NCBI RefSeq assembly: GCF_014648695.1
Contig: NZ_BMRP01000045.1
Location: 1-55,512 of the forward strand
Source of the DNA: Streptomyces albospinus
Lineage (GTDB): Bacteria; Actinomycetota; Actinomycetes; Streptomycetales; Streptomycetaceae
Direction of reading: 5' to 3'
DNA length: 55,512 nt
The position numbers and the translations under genes are program-made. A model generated the notes under the pieces. It had not been told where the DNA came from and searched no databases. It saw nothing but the letters and a program-made list of their open reading frames with translations. Below, one piece after another: positions 18,025 to 27,043 of this stretch (position 1 is the first letter of the stretch; every line of letters starts with the position of its first letter).

Positions 18025-18339
18025 AGCAGATCCCTCCAACGGCACCCCGGCGGGCATGCCTGTTCAGCGGTGATGGGTGGTGGTGTGTCGCACACGGAAG
18101 GGGCGGGGGAGCGGGCTGCTCGTGGCCTCGGGTCGCGGTGACGGGCTCGGCGGCCGATCTGCCTGCTCCTGGTTCACCTACTCCTTGTGACGGACCGGAT
18201 GCAAATAGTCCGTTTTATGTGCTATGTCGATAACGGTAGGGGAATCCGGAGTAACAACCCAGGGGCTCGCTGTGTGATCTGCGTCCCGTTCGGACCTGTG
18301 GTGATGCGTCGCGCGGCCTGTCGCCCAGACATTTCAGCG

Positions 18340-18672
18340 CGGCCATCACGGGGGTCGGCCATCGCCGGCGCCGACGTCGGCGCGCACTTGCCGCGTCGGC
18401 TCTCCCGGTCCGGCGACGCCACCCGGCAAGCCGAGCGCTACCGGATCGCCCGGGTGCTGCCGGCCGGCGACGCAGCCCACTTCCCCCCGCCGACCGGAGG
18501 GCAAGGGCTCAACCTCGGCGTGCAAGCCACTTTCAACCTCCGGTTGGAAACCGACCGTCACGGCGAGCGGCTGGGGGCCGGAGGGGCTGCTGGACGGCTA
18601 CCGCGCCGAACGACACCCGGCGGGCGCCCGCGGCCGGCCCGCTCACCGACCGCCGGTCTGCCGTCGTCGTAG
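18340..18672 (+). pseudogene. FAD-dependent aromatic monooxygenase remnant
   Basis: The segment YRIARVLPAGDAAHFPPPTG then GQGLNLGVQATFNL carries the GD motif that binds FAD ribose in PHBH-fold hydroxylases. Sequence for GPEGLLDGYRAERHPAGAR follows in a shifted frame. The N-terminal Rossmann motif and the substrate region are missing. The remnant is short, about 100 of 500 residues. Confidence 0.65.
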
Positions 18673-18961
18673 TCCACGTGTGCGTGCGCCGGGGCGGCGG
18701 GCCGCCGCCGACCGGCGGCCCGCGCCGGCGGGCGCTGCAAGCCCGCCAGGCGCCGCAGCTCGGTCGGCTGCCACCGGGTGGGATCGGCTACCGGTCCGGC
18801 GCGACCAAGGCGTGTCCGACCGGTCTGCTGCTTGGCCGCCGGTCTCGATCGAGGTTGGCCGTTTCGGCAGCCCCAAGTGAGTGATAGTGGCGATCCGCCC
18901 GTGTCTCCACGGCCGGACAGTCGTAGTCAGTTTCCAACGTCTCCTCAACGGAGGGAAGTTC

Positions 18962-19156
18962 ATGCGACGCATCGCTAAGGTCGCTGTCAGTGCCGCCGCA
19001 CTCCTCGCTCTTGGTGCCCCTGCTGCCAACGCCGATAGCGGCCCGGACGCACCGAGGAATTTCGGAACCGACCCAGGTAGGAGCCTGACTGACGGGCTCA
19101 ATAATCTGTTCGGCGGTGAGACTTCCGGTGAGGAGGTGGATCAGGCCGTGGGCTAG
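18962..19156 (+). CDS. Small secreted peptide
   Basis: A 64-residue exported peptide. ATG 18962 follows GGAGGG at proper distance. The signal peptide is clear: MRRIAKVAVSAAALLALGAP, with cleavage after AANA near residue 24. The mature 40 residues are acidic and Gly/Asn-rich (SLTDGLNNLFGGETSGEE) and lack Cys. I do not recognise a family; it is not a chaplin or rodlin by motif. A second tiny ORF begins 10 bp after its stop. Confidence 0.6.
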   Translation: MRRIAKVAVSAAALLALGAPAANADSGPDAPRNFGTDPGRSLTDGLNNLFGGETSGEEVDQAVG

Positions 19157-19166
19157 GTCGAGTCCG

Positions 19167-19292
19167 ATGGGTCAGGAGTACGAGCTGGGTTGGCTGGTGG
19201 CCTTTGCTCTCACGCCTGGCGGGATGGCGGCAGCGGTTTCAGACGGGGTGGTCAGCGGCAACCGGGGCACCCCAAGATCGCACTATCTGTAA
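19167..19292 (+). CDS. Candidate 41-residue peptide ORF
   Basis: ATG 19167 to TAA 19292 encodes MGQEYELGWLVAFALTPGG then AAAVSDGVVSG and a basic tail. It has one hydrophobic stretch. The ribosome site is weak (AGGTCGAG). The only strong arguments are the 10-bp gap after the secreted peptide gene and an intact frame. It may equally be the tail of a decayed gene. Confidence 0.3.
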   Translation: MGQEYELGWLVAFALTPGGMAAAVSDGVVSGNRGTPRSHYL

Positions 19293-19425
19293 TCCCCCGA
19301 CTACGTAGAGAGTCTGACGTGTCCGAGAAGCCGACTCTCAGCACAGAAGTCCGGTGAGGAACACGACCGGCACAAAACGCGCCTGCCACCACGAAGCCGG
19401 TCCGCCAACACCGCCGCCCGGCCGG

Positions 19426-20340
19426 CTACCTCAGGCGTGGTGCGCTCTCGACCAGGGCGTCGAGGCCGGATGGCGGGCGGCCGAGGAGAGCCGCGACGTC
19501 CCCGGTCGAGCGGTCGTAGCGGTTCTCGCTGTGCAGTTTGGCCATCGTGGCGATGTGCTCGCGCACGTGCGGTTCCAGGCCGACCGCCGCCAGTTCCTCG
19601 GCGCGCCACTGCTCGTAGGGGACGTCGACGTACTCCACCGGACGGCCCAGGATCCCGGACAATTCGGCGGCGATGGCGGCCATGTCCCGCGACACCGCCC
19701 CGGTCAGCTCGTAGACGTGCCCGACGTGCCGTCCCGGGTCGGTCAGCACCTGGACGGCGACGTCGGCCACGTCCCGGGCGGCGACCGGCGAGGTCCGCGC
19801 GGCGCCGAACGGCAGGCGGATCGTGCCGTCCCGCCGGATCGAGGCGGCGGCGAGGATCGCGAACAGCGGGTTCTCCATGAAGACTGTGGGCCTCAGGTGC
19901 GTCACCGGAAGGCCCGACCAGTCCAGGACGTGCTCGGCGAGCCAGTGCTGGTGCTGCTGGCGGGACTCGGCCGGGCTGGTGAGGTCCATCTGCGAGACCG
20001 TCATCTGCGACATGTTCACCAGCACTTCGACCCGGCCCGCCTCCAGCGCAGCCGCCGCGATCGTGGCCGTGGCCTCCAGGTAGGACGGGGACACGCTCAT
20101 CGCGAAGAAGATCCGCCGACAGCCGCCCACGGCCGCCGCGACGTCAGCCCCACGTGTCAGATCGCCCACCACGACCTCGACACCATCCATCACGCGCAGC
20201 GCCCGCGCCCGCTCATCCTCGCGGTGCACCAGGGCACGCACCGGTACCCCCGACGCGCTCAGCCGATCCACCACCCGGCGACCGACGCCGCCCACGCCTC
20301 CGCCCGCACCCGTCACCAGAATCGGTCGTTGCTCGGCCAT
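19426..20340 (-). CDS. NmrA-like NAD(P)-binding reductase
   Basis: A 304-residue atypical short-chain dehydrogenase of the NmrA/NAD(P)H-binding group. The Rossmann motif is ILVTGAGGGVGGVGRRV (residues 7-23); other marks are VEVVVGDLTRGADVAAAV, VLVNMSQMTVSQMD, LRPTVFMENPLF and PFGAARTSPVAARDVADV. The SYK catalytic set is not clear, as usual in this group, so it may be a reductase or a redox sensor. ATG 20340 follows GGGAGGCGGAAGG. A paralogue with the same motif order lies at 51588-52517 and a decayed relative at 3676-4275. Confidence 0.85.
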   Translation of the reverse strand: MAEQRPILVTGAGGGVGGVGRRVVDRLSASGVPVRALVHREDERARALRVMDGVEVVVGDLTRGADVAAAVGGCRRIFFAMSVSPSYLEATATIAAAALEAGRVEVLVNMSQMTVSQMDLTSPAESRQQHQHWLAEHVLDWSGLPVTHLRPTVFMENPLFAILAAASIRRDGTIRLPFGAARTSPVAARDVADVAVQVLTDPGRHVGHVYELTGAVSRDMAAIAAELSGILGRPVEYVDVPYEQWRAEELAAVGLEPHVREHIATMAKLHSENRYDRSTGDVAALLGRPPSGLDALVESAPRLR

Positions 20341-20584
20341 GGCCTTCCGCCTCCCACGTTGTCGCGACGGCCCGGGCCCGCCGCCGGGTATGTCCAGGTA
20401 CCCCGAGAGTCAGCGTAGACAGCAACTCGACGCGTTCATCGCACCCGACCCGGCCGGAGGCGTCAGACACGCACGGGCCCGGGAGCAGCCATGACAGCCC
20501 GAGCCCGTGGCAATGGACAGCAGATCAGCCAGGTCAGCGACGCGGCGACCCCGCCGCCACGCGGTGGCCGGTTGTGGTTCCTTT

Positions 20585-20648
20585 GCGGGGAGCGGGGAGC
20601 GGGGAGCGGGGAGCGGGGAGCGGGGAGCGGGGAGCGGGGCAGCGGGGA
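20585..20648. repeat. 7-bp tandem repeat (GCGGGGA), seven perfect units
   Basis: Seven perfect copies of GCGGGGA run from 20585 to 20633, followed by a degenerate unit and one more copy to 20648. The array is in non-coding DNA. A seven-base unit would shift frame if copy number changed within a gene. Confidence 0.95.
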
Positions 20649-20852
20649 GGTGGCCGCCGTGGCGTTCACGCCCCAAGAATCCGTCGGCGATCAGGCGGCG
20701 CAAAGAGCCGACATCGCGTCCTTGCCCAACGACCCGTACTCCCTGGCAAGGAGATCGCCTGCGGCATCGTCACCAACGTCATCCTGGTCCACCAACGGCA
20801 CCGCGGGCCGGACCGGGACCAGGCTTCCGCAGCGGCACCTGCCCTTACCCGC

Positions 20853-21000
20853 GACCGGAACACCAGTCGCCGGGCGCCCGGTTGCTGGCGACGACCAGGG
20901 ACCGGCCTTGCCGCTCGGAGAAGAGTGCGTAGAGGTCCTCGACCCGGGCGGCGGTGAGCCGGCGCATGGCGAAGTCGTCGAGGACGACCAGGCCGGGACG
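20853..21000 (-). mobile_element. IS21-family IstB helper-ATPase remnant
   Basis: The minus strand encodes GLVVLDDFAMRRLTAARVED, then LYALFSERQGRSLVVASNRA and PGDW, the Walker B and sensor region of IstB-type ATPases. About 50 of 250 residues remain, with no start, P-loop or stop. No IstA sequence is visible nearby. Confidence 0.7.
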
Positions 21001-21046
21001 GACGATTCGCCGCCCCGCCGGGTCCGTCCGGTCTGGCGCGCCTGGC

Positions 21047-21455
21047 TCAGGGGTGCCGGACCTCGTTGATGCTGTTGATGTTGCCCTCGGGGTTCAGGGT
21101 GATGTCGTAGATGTTCCCGGAGCAGGTGTAAGGCGCATTCACGGCGCTGGAGTTCGTCATGCAGTCACCGGAGTGCATCCACAGCTCGCCGACCGGAACC
21201 GACTTCGTGCCGCCGGACCCGGTGGCCAGTTCCACCTTGACGTCCCGGGCGAAGAGGGGCGTCCTTGGCCGACAAGGAGCCCTTCGATGGGGGCACGGTG
21301 GGCTCACCATCATGTGCCCGGCAGACAGATTCGGCGGCGTCCCGCAGCCACCGGGGCCATCAGCTCGGTCCGTGGCCTTGTTGCTCGGGGCCGACGGGGC
21401 CGGCTTGTTCGACGGCCGAGCCGAGGCACTGGAGCCGCCGGAGCTGCCGCCCTAA
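21047..21455 (-). pseudogene. Remnant of a secreted-type protein of unknown function
   Basis: The 88-residue minus-strand frame ends FARDVKVELATGSGG, then VGELWMHSGDCMTNSSAV and TCSGNIYDITLNPEGNIN. The upstream part reads on in neighbouring frames as a Ser/Pro/Ala linker (SNKPAPSAPSNKATDRADG). A TAG precedes that linker. At least two frame changes occur near 21260-21300. A two-Cys domain after a linker suggests a lipoprotein or exported protein. Family not recognised. Confidence 0.45.
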
Positions 21456-21580
21456 GGGTCATCCTCCGGGCCGCAGAGGTGAGGCTGCTGGCGGGCGCGG
21501 CGACGAGTACAAGTGCGCCGATGTGCCGCTGAGTTGGCTTGAGATCGACAAGTCCCCCGTGAAGTGAAGAGTGACGTGAT

Positions 21581-21905
21581 CATGATGGATCGGGAGAGTT
21601 CCACACAGGGGCCTCGCGCGAGCCGATCGCAGCGGCGACGTCCGCCTGCCGGTCCCATTCCGCCGGTACTTCGACGAGCACCAAGGTGCCGCCGCTGCCC
21701 GTGCGCACGCGTGGCGTCCGCCTGCCGACGCCTCGTACATCTCGCCTGGGCCCACCGTCACCTCAACACCGTCGACGGCCAGTTCCAGGTGCCGTCGAGC
21801 ACGAGCAGCACCTCCCCGTAGGCATCGTCCGCCAGGGGAGCGCGTTCATACGGAGTACTTCGGCGACGACCGTCCACACCCCGGCCGGCAGGCAAGAAGT
21901 CCAGA
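21581..21905 (-). pseudogene. Cupin-domain protein remnant
   Basis: Across three minus-strand frames the sequence reads VWTVVAEVLRMNALP, then DDAYGEVLLVLDGTW, then VTVGPGEMYEASAGGRH, then GGTLVLVEVPAEWDRQADVA and ends NSPDPS at TGA 21581. This strand pattern is a single-domain cupin. Frame changes lie near 21825 and 21770. No start is visible. Not functional as read. Confidence 0.55.
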
Positions 21906-22685
21906 CACTCAACAACATCCGACCTGCCGTGACATGGGTCGACCGATTCGGCAAAGCTTCATGTCCCGCTGCTCTGCGGTGCCGCTGTCGCCCGGTCGGT
22001 GATCATTGCGGCGAGTACCAAGTGCAGATCCCGTCGGACAGCGGACGCCGGGGACGGGACAAGCGGCCGGAATAGCAGCGCCGTGGTGGTTGCGGCCGGG
22101 GTGGACGTCGTCCGTCTCCTCGATCCCTTCCTTCACGCGGGCACGCAACTCGAGCCCGGCCAGGCTCGCATCGCCGCTGCGAGGGAGCATTTCCTCGACT
22201 CCGAGCGGAGTCATCAGCTGGGTCCGTTGGGGCCGTACCTCTCGGCAAAGGGACGTCGCCCACACCCTGCACCTACGCCATGCCGCAGCCCAGGCGCCAT
22301 CACTCCATCGACGGGGGAGACAACGCCGGTTTGGCGCGGTGACGCGAGAGTTTCAGCGGCCCCCGCCGGGGCCGTCGGTGCGTCGTTTCGATCCGGGCTG
22401 TGTGGGCCAGTGCCTCTCGTGTGGCCGGGGCAGAGGCTACTTTCGATCCCGGCTTGTCAGCCACCTGATCGCCCGCGCTCCGGTGCGTTCGCCAGGGCCG
22501 ACAGAACCACTCTGGTGACCAGGGGGCGAGTCCTACGCGTCACCCGTCCGGCCTAACATTTCGCGCCAGGTGCTGCGCATGGGTGACACGGTGGTGGTGT
22601 TCTCGCACACGACCGAGCCGAGGAGGAGTCATGGGCCGCAGAGACCAGGCCTGAGATCCCTCTGTCCGACAAGGGCAGGAAACTC
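21906..22685. other. No recognisable gene
   Basis: Open frames exist on both strands (for example 21999-22556 and 21909-22265), but none has a ribosome site, consistent codon bias or a recognised motif. I see no RNA gene. Likely decayed sequence. Confidence 0.5.
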
Positions 22686-22832
22686 ATGCGGATCGAGGTC
22701 CAAGTGTCCCACCACATCGACCTCACCGTGACGGTCGCCCTGCGTCTCTCCCGTAGGGCCACTATCTGGCTCGGCACTCTTGTCGCGAGTGCTGGCGGCA
22801 GCGGGGTGGGCTGGCTGATCCTGCGCCGCTGA
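22686..22832 (+). CDS. Candidate 48-residue membrane peptide
   Basis: ATG 22686 follows AGGGCAGGAAACTC. The peptide begins MRIEVQVSHHIDLTVTVALR and ends with a hydrophobic segment ATIWLGTLVASAGGSGVGW and LILRR. A 12-bp hairpin follows 17 bp after the stop, which supports a complete transcription unit. No family recognised. Confidence 0.45.
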   Translation: MRIEVQVSHHIDLTVTVALRLSRRATIWLGTLVASAGGSGVGWLILRR

Positions 22833-22848
22833 GATTGAGCCCCCGCCG

Positions 22849-22876
22849 GCAGCCCCTGGCATTGGCCAGGGGCTGC
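22849..22876 (+). terminator. Hairpin terminator
   Basis: Perfect 12-bp stem (22849-22860 with 22865-22876) and a 4-nt loop, 17 bp after the small ORF. Confidence 0.75.
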
Positions 22877-23078
22877 TCCGTGGCCGGCGCGCTCACCGGC
22901 CCCGGCCCCGGACGGCCACCAGGCCGCAAAAACACCCGCCCCACGCCACGCCACGACGTCCACACAGTCCACAGAACAGCATGATCGAAGAGATGGCTCG
23001 CCATGCGGGCCATGCTGGCATTCTCCGCGAGCAGGCCGACGGGTCCATCGGCAGGTGACGCGGTGCTTCGCACTCGAT

Positions 23079-23310
23079 CTACACGGCGGGGTGCCTCTTG
23101 AGGCGGTTGATGCCGCACTCGACTGCTGTCGGGCCTTGTAGTCCTCCGGGTGGTCGGCGTCCGCGTCCAGTTGCCACCGCCCTTGCCGGGCGCACACCCG
23201 CTCCCACCGCGGTGCATACCGAACCACCTGCACCGTCATCCCGCACCGCTGGGCCGCGCACAGGCGGCAGCGGCGGAGCCACGCGCGCCCACAGGACGTC
23301 GGACACAAGG
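23079..23310 (-). mobile_element. Fused remnants: IS5-type transposase piece and a Cys-rich protein piece
   Basis: On the minus strand 23079-23135 reads TAVECGINRLKRHPAV, a conserved segment of one IS5-type transposase group. Directly upstream (about 23140-23310) a different frame reads CRLCAAQRCGMTVQVVRYAP then CARQGRWQLDADADHPEDY, a zinc-finger-like start found in Streptomyces island proteins. Neither is complete; they are joined at about 23140. Confidence 0.5.
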
Positions 23311-23384
23311 TCGGTGTTCACGCCCGGAAGCGCGCCGGAGCAACGCGGTTGAGGTGGGCGAATGGTACCCGGCACACTCACACG

Positions 23385-23744
23385 ATGAGCGAGAGCACAC
23401 AATCGGGCAGCTGGGACGGCCCCTGGTACCGCGTCAGCACGGAGCAGTTCGAGGCCGCGTTCCTGCCGGATGCCAATGAGAACCTGGAGACCGTGGACAA
23501 CGTCGAAGTCGAAGTGCGGCTACGGGACGGCTCGCGGTGGAGCGCGACCATGTTCACCGTTGCCCAGGTCGAGGTTTTGATGAAGCGTTGGGCCGCAAGC
23601 GGCGAGGCTTTGGGAGGCCGCTACTTCTGGTGCTCGGACGAGCTGATCGTCCACGACGCCGGCATCGGCAGCATGACCCAGGTACTCACCGGCTTGATGG
23701 AGAACGGCGAGTTCACGCAGGTCCTTCACCGACTCGACAACTGA
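23385..23744 (+). CDS. Conserved hypothetical protein
   Basis: A 119-residue soluble protein. It begins MSESTQSGSWDGPWYRVST and contains VEVEVRLRDGSRWSATMFTV, then VLMKRWAASGEALGGRYFWC and MTQVLTGLMENGEFTQVLHR. The mixed beta then alpha pattern suggests one compact domain. It looks like a conserved Streptomyces family without known role. No ribosome site precedes ATG 23385, so translation may be leaderless or start at the in-frame codon at 23349. It stands alone among remnants, yet its frame is intact. Confidence 0.65.
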   Translation: MSESTQSGSWDGPWYRVSTEQFEAAFLPDANENLETVDNVEVEVRLRDGSRWSATMFTVAQVEVLMKRWAASGEALGGRYFWCSDELIVHDAGIGSMTQVLTGLMENGEFTQVLHRLDN

Positions 23745-23929
23745 CAGCCTCTCACCGAGCACAGCACCTGATTCTGAAATGATCGATAAGGCAGAACGAG
23801 ATGAGGTAAACGACCAGCGCTGGGCAGCCTGCCTCTGTCGGACGGCGTCGACGCTAACCATGGCCGGCCAAAGGGCGATGAATGAAATCGCTGGTGGGTT
23901 TGGTGTCTGTATCGATGTAGCGCAGGGTG

Positions 23930-24061
23930 TGGCCTGGTGCCCACGCTCTCGCCGCCATGTCCGTGCAGACGATCACCTGGTGGCTCGAACACGACCGCCA
24001 CTCACCACGCCAGATCGCTGCCCACTGCGCTCGCCTCGCCTCGGCGGCCATCGCCGGGTGA
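23930..24061 (+). pseudogene. TetR-family regulator C-terminal remnant
   Basis: The frame ends AHALAAMSVQTITWWLEHDR, then PRQIAAHCARLASAAIAG and TGA 24061, matching the last two helices of TetR ligand-binding domains. The DNA-binding half is absent. A hairpin follows the stop. Confidence 0.5.
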
Positions 24062-24062
24062 A

Positions 24063-24124
24063 CCCTCTCCGACCGCAGGCACAGCGCACAAACCCCCGAG
24101 GCTCTTGCCTGCGGTCGGAGAGGG
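24063..24124. terminator. Long-stem bidirectional hairpin
   Basis: A perfect 19-bp inverted repeat (24063-24081 with 24106-24124) and 24-nt loop, between the plus-strand TetR remnant and the convergent dehalogenase gene. Confidence 0.8.
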
Positions 24125-24141
24125 GCGAGCGGGGCAGGACG

Positions 24142-24831
24142 TTAAGCCTTGTCGATTTGGTCGGCCAGATCGGCCAGGTCCTGGGCGTGCAGGTCGAATC
24201 GGTCCGAGGGCGTGGGCGGGTCGCCGACGGAGCGGGCGACGTAGGCGGTGCGCAGGCCGAGGTTCTGCGCAGCGCGCAGGTCCCAGGCGTGGGCGGCGAC
24301 CATCAGCAGTCGCTCGGTCGGGAGTCCGGAGATGGTGACGGCCAACTGGTAGACGACTGGGTCCGGTTTGTAGGTCTGGACGTCTTCGGCAGAGAGCGCC
24401 TGGTGCCAGCGCAGTCCGGCGTGGGAGTTGATTCCCAGTAGAGCTGTCCGGCTCGCGTTGGAGAGTCCGATCAGTGGGAACCGTTCGCCGAGTCGGGCGA
24501 GCCCTGCCAGTGTGTCGGGCCATGGCGGGAGCCGACGACCTGACAGGGCCAGGGCCGTCACCGCAGCCGGGTCGTCGACTCCAACGGCGTCGGCGACGAG
24601 CTGGGCGGCTTCTTGGTCGAGGACGTCGCTGGTGCGGTAGGGCCGGACGCCGTCGAGGATGCGACGTTGCTCGCGGTCGATGTGCTCCTGCCGCAGCGAC
24701 AGGAGTTGCTCGATTCTGGGATCGTCGAGCGACGAGTCGAGTTCACGTATCCCGGCGCGGATGCCGGCAGGTTCGTCGACGAGCGTGCCGAGCACGTCGA
24801 ACACGACGGCATCGATCTCGAGCTCTGACAT
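24142..24831 (-). CDS. HAD-superfamily (S)-2-haloacid dehalogenase type II
   Basis: A 229-residue HAD hydrolase. Motif I is VVFDVLGTLVD (nucleophile Asp about residue 11), motif II lies in LIGLSNASR, the motif III Lys in YKPDPVVYQ, and motif IV is unusual: MVAAHAWDLRAAQNLGLRTA, as in type II haloacid dehalogenases where the region reads VAAHxWDxxGA. It likely hydrolyses small 2-haloacids or a phosphate ester. ATG 24831 follows AGGAG. The long upstream extension of the frame is not coding. No partner gene is visible. Confidence 0.85.
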   Translation of the reverse strand: MSELEIDAVVFDVLGTLVDEPAGIRAGIRELDSSLDDPRIEQLLSLRQEHIDREQRRILDGVRPYRTSDVLDQEAAQLVADAVGVDDPAAVTALALSGRRLPPWPDTLAGLARLGERFPLIGLSNASRTALLGINSHAGLRWHQALSAEDVQTYKPDPVVYQLAVTISGLPTERLLMVAAHAWDLRAAQNLGLRTAYVARSVGDPPTPSDRFDLHAQDLADLADQIDKA

Positions 24832-25129
24832 ACGAGGGGTCTCCTGGACGAAGTGGGGCTGATACAGGGCCTGTTGACCCAACGCAGCAGGAGGCCACCC
24901 ATATTCCGGCCCGCACAGCACACTTGGCGCCCGGCTGCTGCGCGGGATTCCGATGCTGCGGTGGTGGTCCACCTCGGGATGGCAGGCTCGCGGCAGTGAC
25001 GCGAGCTGGCGGCCACGCCGGTGCCTTACCTCCGGGGTAGAACGTCGATGGGAGCCGGGCGACGTTCCTCTGCCGGAGCGGATGGCGGTCCCGAAGCGGC
25101 GGGCACGGCGCGAGCCCAGGGCAGTGTGC

Positions 25130-25289
25130 CGGCGGCGGCCCGCAGTGTTTCCGCACCGAAGGCAAGGGGGGCATGGGTCTCGGCATGACCATCGTGCTCG
25201 GCCAGACGGAAGTGATCGGCGCCCGTCTGACCTTGACCAAACCTGACACCGGCGGCGCACGGGCCAGCCTGAGGCTGGGATATTTCTGA
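25130..25289 (+). pseudogene. Histidine-kinase ATPase-domain tail
   Basis: A plus-strand frame ends CFRTEGKGGMGLGMTIVLGQ, then TEVIGARLTLTKPDTGGARA and LRLGYF with TGA 25289. GGMGLGMTIV corresponds to the G-box of HATPase_c domains. Everything upstream is missing. From 24832 to 25130 I see nothing else recognisable. Confidence 0.5.
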
Positions 25290-25463
25290 AGATCTTGCGT
25301 GTGGGGTTGTCTGGCTGTGGGCCGGATGATGTTTTGCGTCCTGCGGTGGTGGTGTCGATCGTCCAGGTTCCGTCGGTGATGCCGAGTCCGAGGTTGGTCA
25401 GTTGGCGGGGGCTCAGGGAGGCAGCGCAATGGTGAAGCCCAGCATCGTTCTACCCAGGGTCTG

Positions 25464-26020
25464 ATGGACGAGTTCGCCGTGCAGCGGCGAGGCGGTGATC
25501 GGCGGGTCGGTACAGCACCGCCATCCTGTGCTACCTGCTCACGAACGACCGCGGCCTCGCCGAGGACCTGTTGCAGACCGCTTTGGCCAACTGCTTCCGA
25601 CATTGGGAGCGGGCGCTCTCCCAAGGGCGCGAGGAGACGTATGTGCGAACTGCGATCATCAACTCGCACATCAGCCGGATGCGCCGGCGCAGAGTACTGA
25701 AGATTTTTACCCGGCTCCTGCCTGAGCGCGGCGACGAAGAGGCGACGGGCGAGGTGGACGACCGCGACCTGCTACGCCGGGCGCTGGCCGAACTGGCACC
25801 ACGTACAAGGGCGGTGGTGGTGCTGCGGCACTACATGGGGCTGACCGAACAGGAGGCCGCGAACACCCTCGGATGCTCGACGGGGAACGTCAACCGGTTG
25901 GCGAACCGCGGTCTGAAACAGCTCCGCCTGGCCTTGGGCGACGAGCCACAGGCGGTGGCGTCGGCGGACTGCCCGGTCGTGGACAGGTCCCGGCAGCTCA
26001 CGCAGAGGAGGGCACGATGA
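25464..26020 (+). pseudogene. SigE-type ECF sigma factor with an N-terminal frameshift
   Basis: The main frame contains AILCYLLTNDRGLAEDLLQT, then ANCFRHWERAL and YVRTAIINSHISRMRRRR (region 2), and LAELAPRTRAVVVLRHYMGL, then EQEAANTLGCSTGNVNRLAN (region 4). It is of the short SigE-family type. The expected start MDEFAVQR at 25464 is in another frame, and TGA 25497 interrupts the main frame before any ATG or GTG. One shift near 25500 would restore a 185-residue protein. Its stop overlaps the next ORF (ATGA), the normal layout for a sigma/anti-sigma pair. Confidence 0.7.
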
Positions 26021-26864
26021 CGGAACAAACCGAAAGATTCGCAGAGGATTTGGGGAAGGCCCTGGCTGAACTGGCGGCCGAGGCCGGACCACCACCAGCA
26101 GACCTCCAGGCCCGGGTGCGGGCGCGGGTGACGGCATCCCGGCGCCGCCGCACCGGAGTGCCCGTCGGTGGCGCCGCACTGTGCGCCGCGGTGACGCTGA
26201 CGTTCGGGGCGTTCCAGGGCGGCACGGTCCCCCCCCGGCACGTGCGCCGTCCACCCACCCCGCGTCCCGTATGTCGGCGGGTGCCACACTGCCCGAGCCG
26301 TCAACCGCCGCGCCCAGCCCGGCACTGCCCTCCGGCCTCCGGCCCGACTCCCTGGCGAGACTGTGGAACGCGGCGTCCGGAACCATTCACAGCGATGTGC
26401 GCGTGCCCCGCAAGGACGCCCAGGATGACCGTCTGCGCCTTGTCCAGGGACGCGAGTCGACCGGTCAGACCCACGTGGCACTGGTCCACACCGTCGGTGA
26501 CGGCAGCAACAGCCCTACGGTCGTGAAGATCAGGGTTCTCATTGACAGCGAGACCAAGGGCGGGCCTTCGGCGCCTGCGGCAGTGACGTCCTTCGCCGGC
26601 TCGGCCGGCCCACGCACCATCGTGGTGCTGCCCGCGGGCTGTGCGGGAAAGTTGCTGCACACCCAGGTGCCGGGAGGCAACCGGATCGACTGGGGCAACG
26701 ACTCAACCGGCGAGTTGGTCCTGGACAAGCCGATGGTGTCGAAGCGGGGCTCGGTGAAGGTCGGTTGCGGTACGGCGTCCGGCGACTCCTCGTGGGTACT
26801 GAGCTTTGCCGACTCCGCGCGCACCAGCCAGAGCGGCACGGTCGAACTGTTCACCGGAGACTGA
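26017..26864 (+). pseudogene. Membrane protein partner of the SigE-type factor, split at a C8 tract
   Basis: The first frame (from ATG 26017) begins MTEQTERFAEDLGKALAELA, then a basic stretch and one membrane segment VPVGGAALCAAVTLTFGAF. The second frame carries the outer part: SGLRPDSLARLWNAASG, VPRKDAQDDRLRLVQGREST, then a beta-rich domain ending GTVELFTGD at 26864. The frames meet at an eight-C run (26229-26236); nine C would join them into one 282-residue protein. The layout (cytosolic helix, membrane segment, exported domain) fits a membrane anti-sigma or sensor protein. Family not recognised. It may be a real mutation, phase variation or a sequencing error. Confidence 0.65.
26229..26236. 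repeat. C8 homopolymer at the frame break
   Basis: Eight consecutive C in the extracellular-linker part of the membrane protein gene. Adding one base restores the full reading frame, so slipped-strand change at this point would switch the gene on or off. Confidence 0.7.
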
Positions 26865-26994
26865 CCATGCCACGACCTGTTCATGGGCGCAGCGCCGCTA
26901 GGAAGGCCGCTCTGGTCTGTGCGGGCAGTTCGTCACCCTTGACGGCCTGGTACCCCGCGACATCGGATCGTCCGACAGCGACTCGCCGTTGTCT

Positions 26995-27043
26995 CCCAGT
27001 CCCGAGTCCCGAGTGCCGAGTGCCGAGTCCCCAGTCCCCAGTC
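26995..27043. repeat. 7-bp tandem repeat (CCSAGTC), seven units
   Basis: Seven units of CCCAGTC/CCGAGTC/CCGAGTG in tandem, in non-coding DNA. From 26865 to 27294 no gene is recognised. Confidence 0.9.

Noticed and set aside
21906..22685. A regulator gene in the long open frame 21999-22556
   Set aside because: No motif, no ribosome site and mixed codon bias; the frame could not be tied to a family.
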